64,000 nucleotides of DNA from Hybos culiciformis (lineage: Eukaryota; Arthropoda; Insecta; Diptera; Hybotidae). The notes beneath the pieces were generated by a model. The model did not search any database. It was not told where the DNA came from and was given only the letters and a program-made list of their open reading frames with translations. Shown one piece after another: positions 21,300-33,318 of this stretch. The translations under genes were made by a program, and so were the position numbers. Location of the stretch: NCBI GenBank assembly GCA_964007475.1, contig OZ023275.1, positions 30,633,619-30,697,618 on the forward strand, read 5' to 3'. Within the stretch, counting starts at the first letter, position 1; the number at the start of each line of letters is the position of its first letter.

Positions 21300-24200
21300 G
21301 ATTAAAAAAATTATATTTTATATTTAAATAATTCAATAAAAAATTTATTAAAAATTCATTAAGGATTTTTCAGTGCGGTATTTTAGGAACCAGCTTAGCA
21401 GAATCAAAAAGTGATTAAAAAATCGAAAAACAACTATCTCAATAATAACGAAATTCCAAAACCAATACGATTGAATTTTTGTATCATAAAGTTCAAGACC
21501 ATTGGACACTTTAAACAAACATATTAAATTTTCAAAATAAAGAACCAAACAAAAATATTATTATTTTATCAAAATTTAAATATATATTCTTAAAGTATTA
21601 TTGAAATTTTCACTAAAGCTTTGAATATCTTCTTATACATTTTGGTTAATTTAATTAGACCCTAATTCTATTAATATTACACATTTAAATGAATACTAAA
21701 TTTAATTTGAATATATGTACAAATAAATACATATATACATATTTTTATTCTAAATTTGTAATTTTAAACAATCCTTTTTTGTTAAAAAATCTGACCATAT
21801 CATGTCCTAATGAGTTTTCTTAGTTTTTGTCCAAAAATATAATCTTCAAAAAAAAAAAACATATGGGGATTTTTCATAGTGTAGAAATCATAGAGAAAAT
21901 TATGTATAGAACCCTTTTCGGAAATTATATTTCAGTTCTAACAATAGAATTTTAGTCCATTTTGCATTATAATTAATTAAACTTAAACAATAAAAAAAAG
22001 TTTTTCTTTTATTTTAATTTTTTTTTTTTATTTTTGTGTGTGAATAAAAATTAAACCAAATATTAAGTTTTTAATCCTTATTTGGAAATCTAAAAATTTA
22101 ACTAGCAGAAGTCAAGAGGAAAATTTTTCTTTTTGTATTATTTGGTTTTATATATGAATGGTGTTGCAGTAAATTAAGGTTAACATATTGACTTTGACAA
22201 TCTGGATGATTTAGTATAGTAGTAGCAGCAATAATGAAAACAAAACGGCGAGAAATCTAAAGAAATTAAGACAAAATATATATTTTTTAAATATGGGTTT
22301 AGTTGCACAGAGTTTTATGTGGCTAGATTTTGTATTCAGAAAAGGAAGCGATGTTTCACTATTAAACCCAGTTAACGTTCGAAATTAGCGTTTGAGTTTA
22401 GGGGATGACTTTTAGAAATAATCAAAGATAATCAAATTATAAAAGTTGTTGTTTTTTTTTTAAATAACTACTTCTGATTTAAACTTCAATTTTCTTTGTT
22501 AAAAATATTACCACACTTCCAATAACTAGAGCTCTTAAAATATTTTCCACTCAATGTTTAATTTTGTGTATATAAAATTTTCTAATTTCTCCTTTTAAGC
22601 ACGAACTTCATAATAGTGCACAAAAAATTTTGAATTAATATATTCAGAAAATCAATACATTTTAAATTTATCTTTCGCTAAAGTTACTTGAAATTATTTT
22701 TTGTGAATATAGTTTGGAAAAACACCATTTGTTTACTAATTTTTATAATGAAAAACTCATATCATTGATTTTCATTTGAAAATGGAAAAATGTATGTACA
22801 TATATATTTATTAAAAACTTTCTTGAACTAAAAATAAAATTTGAAATATATAAAAAAAAAAAGAGTTTGATGTTGTAGAATCAGTCCCAAAAAACTTTTA
22901 TCATAAATTTTCTCTTATTCAAAAAGACAGTTCTTTTTTTTTCTTTCTTTTTAATATGGAAAACTGTCAGAAGGAATTTACAATAAATATGAAAATTATT
23001 CAAACAAAAACTAATGTGTTCGAACAAAGTGAATATAGTAGTGCTATTTTATATGAGCACAAAAATATAGAAGTATATTAATTAAAAAGTTAAAAAGTTA
23101 ATTTATGTATTGCCGGAAATTGTATCAATCAAATCAAAACGTTTGAAGAACCTGTTTTTTATGAGTCTATGATTACTTGTTCAGACATTAAACTTAAAAT
23201 ATATCACTGAGAAGACTAACATTAGGTTTGGAATCGGACCCTAAGTTATAAAAATATAGAAAAGTTGCTCATGAATAAAGAAATTAGGCAATGAGGCCCG
23301 AATTTCAATTTAAGGTACTTCAATTTTAAATCTTAATGGCTGAATATATTTTTTAGGTTCCTTCAATATCGTTATATCATTATCATTAAGCCATTTTTAA
23401 CGGAAAACAGGCTAAAAACTGATGTGATATTGTGAATAATTGTATGATAGCTTAATCAAAATTATATTTTCATAATTCAACGATATCTAAATTAATGTTT
23501 GTATATGCCAATTGTAAATTTTTTAAAGTTTTCCTTAGAGGTAGAAGAATAAAAACTTTCAAATTTCTATTTTTGTGATAAAAAAGGACAATTTAACACC
23601 ATATAATTTTCCATAAAAGAGACAATAATCTGTAGAATATAAATTTAAATCTGTTTTTCTTAAATTAAATGAATCTGATATTTTTTTTTTTTTGCAGTAT
23701 GGTTAAATAAAGGATAATTTACATTTTTATTAAGTGGAGTTAGGGAGGGAAGTTGAAAAGTGTTTTTTGGGTTCACGGTTGTTTAACGGCAATTTTTTTT
23801 TTTTTTTTTCAAGATTACAATTTTTTTTATTGGTTTTAATTTACTTTTTTGAATAGAAAAATTTGTAAAAGTTAAGAAAAAAAAAAGTAAGCTAAAATAA
23901 TTGCTAAAGCCCAGACGTCTAGAAAAATGGGCAATATGTTATGATCCTTATCATAAAAAAGGTGAAATTTATTGTTTCTAATGTGAAAAGGAAATTATTG
24001 ATTTTTGTTTTTAGTACGATAAACTATTTCGTATTTTATATATTTTTTTGTGCATTCTTTATGGAAATGTTTTTTCCATACAAAAAAAGAAATGCAAAGT
24101 TGCAACCCATTGCTGACATTGTCGGATGAAGTTCGTTTTCTCGCACTGGAACTTTGAATTCATGAATCTCAATATATTTTGAACGGGTCAGAAAGTCCAC

Positions 24201-25870
24201 AAAAAAAGCAATATATCTACTACTGTAGCTTAAAGTTTGAATTTTGCAGACTTTTTAATGGATTTGCAGTCAATTTGGAAAATAAAAAAATTGATCTTAA
24301 GTTTCTCGACGTTAAAGTAACTTCCGGGAAGAATTTCACATCATTTGAAGGAATTAAAAGAAAAGTAGGTCATGTCATCATAAATTCCATATCCTAATTG
24401 TTTTATTACTTAAATAGACGTTTCAAGATAAACAAAAAACGTATACTTATTATTACATTTTCATAGGAATCCCAAAGGTTAAGTCCTGTTGATTGTAAAA
24501 AAAAACAACAAGATTGGAATTCAATAAATTTATTATATTTTTCATAAATATTGTATTAAGTGATAATCGATTTTGATATGAAACATCAATTTTAAACAAC
24601 AAATAACAAAATACACAATACCACCATTTAATAAATAAAAAATTATGTTACCAGAATCCCAAAGGATTATAATGTTGCCTATATATATACTTTCCTTCAG
24701 ATATTGAGAAAATTATTTTGTTGTAATAAAAACATTAAAATTATGTTATAAATTATTAGTAGGTATTATATTATATGTGCATAAGTATCAAAAATTTTAA
24801 ACTTTAACCTTAAAGATTAAATATAAATTAAATATTAGATATAAATTCACAGCAAAAGAAAATTATGAAGAAGATTATTAGAATATTTTAAAAGGTTATT
24901 ATTATTATTCATTCTATTCCCAGGATTTTATCATAATAATTAAAATCTAAATTACAATATATTTAAAAATAGAAGTATAGTTCTTGTAAATATAAGTGAA
25001 AGATGACTAAGATGAATTTAACAAGAATATCAGTGCATTATGTTCTTAAAGTAATAGGAATGACAAGTAGCATAATTATATTATTATGCGAATAAGTTTC
25101 TCAAATAAACGTAATCACATAAAATTTAACTGTTCGACAACATTAAGGATTATTTTGATTCCCTATTATGAACAGGACCTCAGTAGAAAAGCTTTAATTT
25201 TCTAATTTCTTCACTAGATATATAAAATAAATTATTAAATTTCAAAATACTTAATATTAAAAATATTGCCGGTATTAACAAAAAAAAAACTTTAATTCTA
25301 ATATTGATTCAAGAATCACGTAATCAGTTTCTTTTTCTTCTTTACGAAAAATAATTCGTGCATAAAGAAAAACTTCTTCAAAAAGTTTCTTTTAAGTTTA
25401 CGGGAAGTATTGAAATTTTTATGGTATAAAATCGTGCATTGTCGCACTATTTTCATCAGGATTCAATAAAATGTAGGTAGATATATGTATCACAAAAATT
25501 TATGCTAATTCCACTTAACATGAGTATAAAATGTCAAACACTGAAAGATTAGATAAAAAATTGTTATTTCCTTATAACATTGTAAGATTTAAAAATCAAA
25601 TAAGAATGTAAAGTTTAGTAATTTTACTGTTTTTGAGAGAGTTTTTGAATAGCGAGAATATCTATAAGTATATATATAAGTATTTCAAAGCCATTGTTTT
25701 TTTTAATTTGCACCATGTTAAAGTTCCAAGAGAAGTGTGGAAATTGTGAAACATTATTGACATTAAAAGATTTTTTTTAACTATTATTATTTCCTATATG
25801 TATACTGGAAATAGACAGAAATGATATCTATATTTTTTTGAGGACACAATTCTTATTAACTCGTAAAGTA
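21300..25870. other. Unassigned A/T-rich spacer
   Basis: No gene is supported. A stretch at about 23900-24400 has somewhat protein-like pieces in shifting frames (for example RRLEKWAICYDPYHKKGEIYC near 23911-23975) but is broken by stops and matches nothing I can name with confidence. The rest is low-complexity A/T sequence. Confidence 0.5.
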
Positions 25871-26450
25871 ATTTGTCTGTATATTTCTTTACTATTTTCG
25901 ACACTCTCGTAGACCCACTTTTCGTCATCACAGCGAGCTGAAATTTGGTACACAGGTTCATGTCGCGTGACAATTGAAGCTATCAAAATTTGAAGCGGAA
26001 ATTTCCATGGAAAACCCGGAAAATCGGGAAAAATCATTTGAAAATTTGGTACAAATTTGAGTAGTGATAAATCCGTTTTAGGAAAAATGCAGTTTTCTGA
26101 TTTTTCCGAAAAAATTTTTCCGGAATTTTCCGACTTCCGGAAAATTTTCCGGTAAAAAAGTTTTCTTAATTATCCAGGATCAAGTTCCCTATCAACTGGC
26201 ATCATTACTTTCTCTCCGACAATGGTGAAAACTTGCAGAAAAAATCGAAGAAAATTCATGTAAAAGGCTTTTCCGGAGTTTTTCCGACCAAGGAAGCGTT
26301 TGAGCGTTTTGCAACCTGAGACTAAGTTGTAGAGCGAAATGAGTTACATAAAGTTGCTTTTGCAGAAAACTCCATGGAAAACCCGAAAAAGCGGAAATTC
26401 ATCGAAAAATTTTCATCGATATGATTAGTCATAAAATTGTTTTCAAACAT
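25870..26450. repeat. Diverged interspersed repeat with TCCATGGAAAACCCG motif
   Basis: This block is clearly richer in G and C than its surroundings. A segment around TCCATGGAAAACCCGGAAAA at 26006-26025 recurs, with changes, about 365 bp later at 26370, both followed by a CGG...AAA stretch. Between them is a cluster of TTTCCGG/CCGGAAA inverted pairs at about 26100-26155. It looks like an old repetitive element, not a gene; open frames are short. It is followed by the hairpin element at 26474. Confidence 0.55.
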
Positions 26451-26473
26451 CCATGCAGCACATAATAACAATT

Positions 26474-26764
26474 TAGTTAACGTGAAAATAAAAATAAGTT
26501 AAAAACGAGTTTTCCAAAAAACTGAGGCCAGGCCGCATGAAAAAGTAGAAAATAAGTTTTTCTTCACACACAGAGGTGGACTCAGATTTTTTGATTGGGA
26601 CATTTCTCTTGAATGTTCTTTCTCTTCATGAATCAAATCACTTAGGTCCCAATCAAAAAATCTGAGTCCACCTCTGTGTGTGAAGAAAAAGTTATTTTCT
26701 ACTTTTTCATGCGGCCTGGCCTCAGTTTTTTGGAAAACTCGTTTTTAACTTATTTTTTTAACTG
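26474..26764. mobile_element. Long near-perfect hairpin element (MITE-like)
   Basis: A left arm at 26474-26601 and a right arm at 26646-26764 are reverse complements with very few differences over about 110 bp. They pass through GTTTTCCAAAAAACTGAGGC and a CACACAGAGGTGGACTCAG block. The loop is about 44 bp (26602-26645). The outer ends share AGTTAA. The high arm identity suggests recent origin or maintenance by gene conversion. No clear target duplication is found. Confidence 0.8.
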
Positions 26765-29700
26765 TATAGGTATAGATGAAAATTTTCTTTATATAAATAA
26801 AATATGGGTTTAATATATCTACTTACTATGTAGATAACATATTTATGTACGTAAACAAAAAAATTACAAACTTTTTTTTTAACATATACATAACTAGAAA
26901 CGTGCTTAAGCTAAGTGCATGAATATTTCATCAATGTAATTGAAAAAAAATGACAACTACATAGTTTTATCTTACAAAAACAAAATTCTTATTCATTCTT
27001 TAAAAATATGAATTTTATGTAAATTTTCAATAAAAACTTTTATATTTCTTGAAAAATAGTTGAACTTAAATAATAATTTTAAAATTTATTGAAAGTTTGT
27101 GAGAATTTTTTATTGAAATTTGACAGAAATACCTTAATCAGTTGAAAAAAAGTTAAAAAAAATTAAAAAAAATGTGTTGTAATAAGCATATGTAAATTAT
27201 GTATAATTGATTTTCTAAAAACTGATTTCATATAAGACGATTTCAGGACTTTAATACTTAACATAACTATTTTTAAGCCCATATGTTAAAATATTGTCTA
27301 TTTAAACTATAAAAGTAAATATTTTTGAAAGAAATCCTAAAATTTTTCAACGTTTTACTGTAGAGATTAAGTCAATCAAATTTTAAAATCAAATATGGTC
27401 TGTAGGTTAGTTATGTTATTAATTTTTTTTTATGTGAAAAAGGATAAACTTTTTGTTTCACATTTATTTATGCTTTATTATACCAATCGAATTACACCTC
27501 TTTATAAATTATAATCCATTAAATTAAAATAATTAAGTGGCAAAAATTTATACTTATTTTATTATTATTATTATTATATTTTGTTTATTTTATGGATTAA
27601 AATTTTCAATAATATATAAACATAAAATAAACATTTAATTAAAAATACATAAAAAACCCAATTAATAAATGATCGGAGTAATTAATTTGAACTCATTTTG
27701 TGGATATATAAATTCAAATAAATTGCAAATAATATTTTTTATTTTATTAACAGGGACGAACTTTTCATAAAATGGTGCGACTAATTATTGTTAAAATTTT
27801 TTTGACTATTAAGTGCATTATATTTAAATATTTAACTTGGGAAGTAATTGCAAAATTTTCTATTTTATTATTTACTGAAAAACCTTTCAAAACAATAAGC
27901 TTTGGAAGAATTCTGATTATTGTCCTACCTTAAAGAAAATAGAATAAATAGAATAACGCTTAACGTGAAGAATAACGCTTTAAGTGAAAATAGGTCAAAG
28001 TTATAATGGTAAATATTTATTGGTTTTGATTCAGCGTTCTTCGTCACGGTCAAATTTATTAGGTTAGTATTTATCAAAATGAATGAATACGAAAGAAAAC
28101 GATAAGAAGCCTAAATGGTTATAATAAAACAATAAGAACCATAATTATTAACAAATATAAATAGAATACTCATGAACAGAAATTTGAAACACATAATATA
28201 ATATAATAACGTACACATACATTATGTATTTAATAAAATTTTAATATTATATTTTAATTTATATTCAAAAAATATTTCATTCAAAAAATATAATAATTCG
28301 ACTCTGTTTCAAATCAATTTTTCATTTTAATTTTATCTGCAAAAAATCTGAAAATTTAAATAATTTGACATCAATTAATAAAAATTATTTGTGTATATCG
28401 GTTCAATGGTTTATTATTTTAATATTCTTCTTTTTGTCACGAATTTTTTTGGTAAATTTTACCAATTTAGTTCAATAATAAAATATTTCATCCATATACA
28501 TAAAACAGATGACTCCAGAAGACTATTTAAGCATAATACACAGTTGATGTATCTATAAGTGTATGTAGATTAATATACATAAAATTTTATAAATATTTAT
28601 GTATTTAAAATTTTAAATAATAAAGAATAACAAATTATAATCCCATTATCAGACAAAAACAGTCGTTTTTGAATCAACAAATATTGTAATATCATAGTTT
28701 AATCAAATAATATAAAACAAGTTCTCATGAACATTTTTAGTCTCAAATCAAACTAATATCCTTTCTTTACATTTCACCTTTTCGTACAAAATGGTAAAAG
28801 TGTTGATAATAAAGAAATTAATGTGGATTTTTGATTAAAAAAATTTATTTGATAAAGTTAATTTACATTATTTAACAAGCAATTGCGAATTTTTTAGGAT
28901 AGTATACAGAACATGTTCAAATATATGTTATGCATAGAATTATGACAAATTTAAATTAGCAAAAGTTAATTAAACGTTTGTATTAAGTTGTAAGTACTAC
29001 ATGACAAGAAAAGATGTTATAATCTCAACTTAAAGTTATTATTAATGGATTCAAAAAAGCAACGAAATTTTGACTTCCTGAATTTAATTTTTATTGAAAT
29101 GTCAACAAATTTTCTAATACAAAAAAAAATATTTTCTTGAATATTTAGTTTAATTCCTACTTTTTAGTAAAAATTTAAATAATAAAATCTTGTAGCTTAA
29201 AAATTTATTTTTTTTAATTGATTATACTGACCGCAATCAATGTAAACAATTTTCAATTCTATGAAAATAATAATGATGGTTTATTTTTGTACAAATTATT
29301 AGAATCTAGAATAATAGTGAATTGAAATTGTGCATACATATAGTTAAAATTGTTTATTTTTAAGTTGAATACATTTTGTATTATTTGCAATATTTTAATT
29401 AATATAGGAGCATAATAATTATGGTTTTATATGTTTTTAAATCTTTGAAGAAATTCTTTCCTTTCTAAATTTAATTATGAAGATATGGTAAATATTGTTT
29501 TATTGCTTTTATAATTCATTTTTATTCAATTAGCTCTATATTTTGTGAATTGTACAAGTGTAAGTCGTTGTACAATAGTAACGAGTTCGGGAATTGTTAT
29601 GCGACTTAAAAATCAATTTTTCAAGGATGCATTTTTCAAATCCTAGAACAAAAGATCTGGCTTTTGTGGTTATTTTTGTATACTTGTTATTTTTGTATGC

Positions 29701-32390
29701 AAGTTGGATAGATAAAATACAATTGCAACATCATATTAAAAATAAATTGTTTGAAACCTAATAACAATAATTATAATACATTACTTACTTAATTTCCGTT
29801 TATGATTATTTTATTTTTTTAATTTAAATATGTACAAAAAAAAAGACATCCTCCATGATTGTCAAAACAAAATAAATGTCTAAAATTTTTTTTGATATTT
29901 ATTTAATTTCATAAATCCTGGTTTTATTTTGTTTGTGTGGAAAATGCATTTAAAATATTTTTATCAAACATTTCCTTTTTTTTTTAAGCAGAAAAAGTTT
30001 TTTTTATTTATTTTTATTTTTTTTTTTTTGAAAGAAAAATTAATATGAAAATGAAAATTTTGGGTATTACGTTATGCTGTATAAATTTTTGCTTGGTAAA
30101 CCAAAATCATATTTAAAAACTTAGAAGAAGAAGAAAAAAAAACAAAATAAATATTTTATTCTACACACGATTTACTAGAGAGAATATTTTCATTATTTAT
30201 TATTAAAATATCATAATAATAAGGAATTTATTTTATATAAATTTTAAAACGAAGTAGCAACAAAAAAATAAATAGAAAATTTTTGGCTTAAAAGTATTTT
30301 TTTTTTCGGAAAAACCAAAGAGAAAAAAGGATAAATTTCTTAATCGAATAAAGAGAATAGAATTTGCGGAAATGAAAATAAAATTAGATTTAAGTTAATA
30401 AATTTTATTTATGAACATTTTAAATATTTTTTTTTAGTTTGAAAAAAAAAAAAATTAAAAAATTCAGCATTCAATTATGAAAAACTGCAGTCATGTATTT
30501 AAATTTATTTTTTTATTAAAAAGACCAAAAATATTTTGTAAATCAATTTTAATTATTAAGCTATCACAGTAAAATTAAACAATTACAAAATTTATAAATA
30601 CACTCATATATCAATTCTGGCATTTGAAAGAAAATTCGATTACTCCCGAACCGATAAAAAATTTAATAAGCAAAGCGATACTGAAAATACCTTTGTCTGC
30701 TATTTCTTTTCTTACGGCCAATAAGTTGATTCTGCATATTAAAATCCATCACTACTAACTAACTACTCGATTTTGAAGTATTTAATCACTTATATTCGAT
30801 TAAAATTTCATAATGCAGATTTTCTAGAAAACAAATCACTCTTTGAAGTACATCCTTACTTATAAGAATATCCTTTCCATTTTATGTAAATTTGAAAAGA
30901 ATAATGTGCAATTAACCTAATTGCATAAAATTTTATTCTACTTAATGCCCCATGTTTCCTAAACTTTTCAAATTATATATGTGTACACAGATATTTGTAT
31001 AAATATACATAGTACATGTCACATTAAACCTCATCTGTTTTTTTTTTCTATATTTTATTTTAATTTTTTTATTTAGCCTAGTCTAGCTACATTGACATAT
31101 TTTTCCACAATGTTCACCCTTTTCTCAAAATATTTTAGGAATTTATTCAAAATTTTGTTAAACCACATAAACATTTTATTCATCTAACCATTAAAAGTGT
31201 TTTCCAACATGATTCTACTATTGTTGGACAACAACATTTAGCAACACCTTCTCACTTAAATTTTCTAAATATTTTCTCTAAAGTGAAATTTTACACCATA
31301 ACGAAAAAGTTTTTCTTACACTTAAAAATTAATTTCAAGGATGGAAAATTAGTTGCAAAAAAAAAAAAGCTGAAATTAAAATGTTGTTCAAAACATTGAA
31401 TTTTTAAAACAAAAGCATGAATATTATATAGAAATGAATGAATAGTGCAAAACACTGAATATTAGATTGATTCACTTTAATAATTACCTCTAAATAATAA
31501 AATTTGAAGGCACTATTAAGTTGACAAGTTGAGCACTTGCAATTATTATTTTTATAATGTCATTGAGTGTTTTTTGTAGTATTTATTTAAAATGTTTTTA
31601 AAATGTCTATTTAGATTTCAATATAAATTGTTTTTTGATTCATATAATAACATAACGTAACAAATGAACATAAGTTTATTGCTCAACCTTTAAAAAAAAT
31701 TTAGGAAAGAAAATAGACAAATAAAATTCTTTGTTTTTTCGTTTTCACAAAAGTTGTTTGCTTGCATAAATTTTATTGTAGAAAAGTTTGATTTTTGTTC
31801 AAAAATGTTTCATAAAGTTTGCTGATTCAAATCAGGGTCAACACAAAAATGTTTTCTGCATCGTTGGTCAGAGTTTATGATCCCCAATTTTATTTTTGGT
31901 CAATTTAATTTTAGCACTCTCATTTAAAATCAACATCGCCCTAACTTTTTTTTTTATCTTATAAAAAATTATTTTTTTTTATTCGTTCTTATACATACTT
32001 TTTAGCAAGAGCTATTAAATTTTCTATGTTTTTTTTTTCTGTTATATTTGTGAAAAAATATATTTATAATGGTAAATTTGCTATCAAATGACTTTTAAAG
32101 GGGTGGTTTTATGTTAAACAGATTTTAGAAATTAGTTTAAGTTGACTTTTTAAAGTTTTTTTTTCGGTATTTTTTCTTTTAAGAAGAAAATTTTGAATAT
32201 TGTTACAAATAGTTTGGTATTTAAATTTAAATAAATTAGGGTATGATTTGAATAGGTTTCTTGTTTAGATTTTAGATTTAAAAATATTTTTTATAAATTG
32301 AAAATTTGTCTTTTATTTTAATAATAAACTTGTCTGAAAATCGAACTTTTCGAAGTATTTTTCAGGTTTTATAATTCGTCATTCAATAAA
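26765..32390. other. Gene-poor A/T-rich desert, second part
   Basis: No gene, RNA or clearly bounded repeat is seen. There are ATT-type microsatellite runs (about 27560-27580) and many A/T homopolymers, and all frames are short. Confidence 0.6.
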
Positions 32391-32752
32391 TACACGCAGA
32401 GAAATGCCTTTTCATTCAATATGATTATATCAGTCATAGACTCCTAATCATAACGAAAAAATAGCCCTATGATTAAAAATCTTCGCGCAAGATGAATAAT
32501 CTTTGCATATAATTACTACGTTATACATCGTGATTATCTTATGATTTACCTGAAATCATAAGTTATGATGCTTAATCATGCTAGTCATAAGTTATGATTA
32601 ATACAAAAACATTTTTTTTTCACTTTTTATTTTATTTTCGGTGATTAAAATTCAGATTATTTACTTTAATTACTAAAATAATAGTACATAGTTGAAATTT
32701 TCTGTAATGTCGCTAAAAAAAAAATAAAAAACCAAAATTTTTTTGCTTTCTT

Positions 32753-32812
32753 CGGGATTCGAACCTGCGTCCTTAACATTACAAATAGCCAACACACCAC
32801 ACAGAAAATGTG
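32753..32812 (-). ncRNA. tRNA-like sequence with B box, minus strand
   Basis: On the minus strand GGTTCGAATCC (32765-32755) is a perfect RNA polymerase III B box. Upstream sequence aligns with the plus-strand copy (GTGTTGGC, then an AATG-TTAA block) but its A box is degraded. It cannot fold into a full tRNA. It is best read as a tRNA-derived, SINE-like remnant. Confidence 0.55.
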
Positions 32813-32860
32813 TATACCAAATTTATATTTTCTATTTTATGTACATTTTAAATTTCAATA

Positions 32861-32920
32861 CCGTAGCTGAGTGGTAGTGTTGGCGGATTGCAATGCTAAA
32901 GACCCAGGTTCGAATCCGGA
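32861..32920 (+). ncRNA. tRNA-like sequence with A and B boxes, plus strand
   Basis: TAGCTGAGTGG at 32864-32874 matches the RNA polymerase III A box, and GGTTCGAATCC at 32907-32917 matches the B box exactly, at tRNA-like spacing. A stem TTGGC/GCTAA could form an anticodon arm, but its loop is 10 nt, the T stem is mismatched and there is no acceptor stem. It is therefore not a functional tRNA but a tRNA-derived promoter such as SINE heads carry. The first downstream T run that could stop polymerase III is near 33076. Confidence 0.6.
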
Positions 32921-33318
32921 AGAAGACATAAGAAATAAAATTGTAAATTTAATAAAAATATAATAAATAAAATTTAATTAATTAAAAAAATATTAAAATA
33001 AAATAAAAAAAATTAAATAAATGAAAATTAAATAAAAAAAAATTAAATAAAAAAAATTAATAAAAAAAACTTAAATTTTATTTTCTTATGTAAAATAGCA
33101 GCCATTACTGGCTTTTAAGACGTAAGAAATGAAATCGATATTATTGGGTTGCAGGATTTATGATTTTGTAGTCATAGTGATTGTTTTTACCCTTAGTCAT
33201 TGTTTATGATTAATATTTACGGTTTATGATTAGTTATTAAGAGCTGAGTTCTCTGACTGCTTTACGCATATGTACAATCGTCATAATCATAATATCTGAT
33301 TGGATTTCTCTCCGTGTA

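Larger units (their letters stand above)
32391..33318. mobile_element. TA-flanked inverted-repeat element with internal tRNA-like sequences
   Basis: The ends are CACGCAGAGAAAT at 32393 and ATTTCTCTCCGTG ending at 33316, inverted with one mismatch in 13. Each is flanked outside by TA, suggesting a TA target duplication. TTATGATT/AATCATAA motifs recur about ten times in both subterminal zones. The middle holds two tRNA-like segments in opposite orientation, described separately, so much of the element is a loose fold-back. It has no protein-coding capacity and would be non-autonomous. The TA target suggests a Tc1/mariner-like mover, but the superfamily is not proven. Confidence 0.7.

Noticed and set aside
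23900..24400. Possible degenerate protein-coding fragment
   Set aside because: A few peptide pieces look protein-like, and an Argonaute-type origin was considered, but stops and frame changes are frequent and no diagnostic motif could be confirmed.
32861..32920. Genuine tRNA gene
   Set aside because: The A and B boxes are good, but the anticodon loop is too long, the T stem is mismatched and there is no acceptor stem. It is better described as tRNA-derived.
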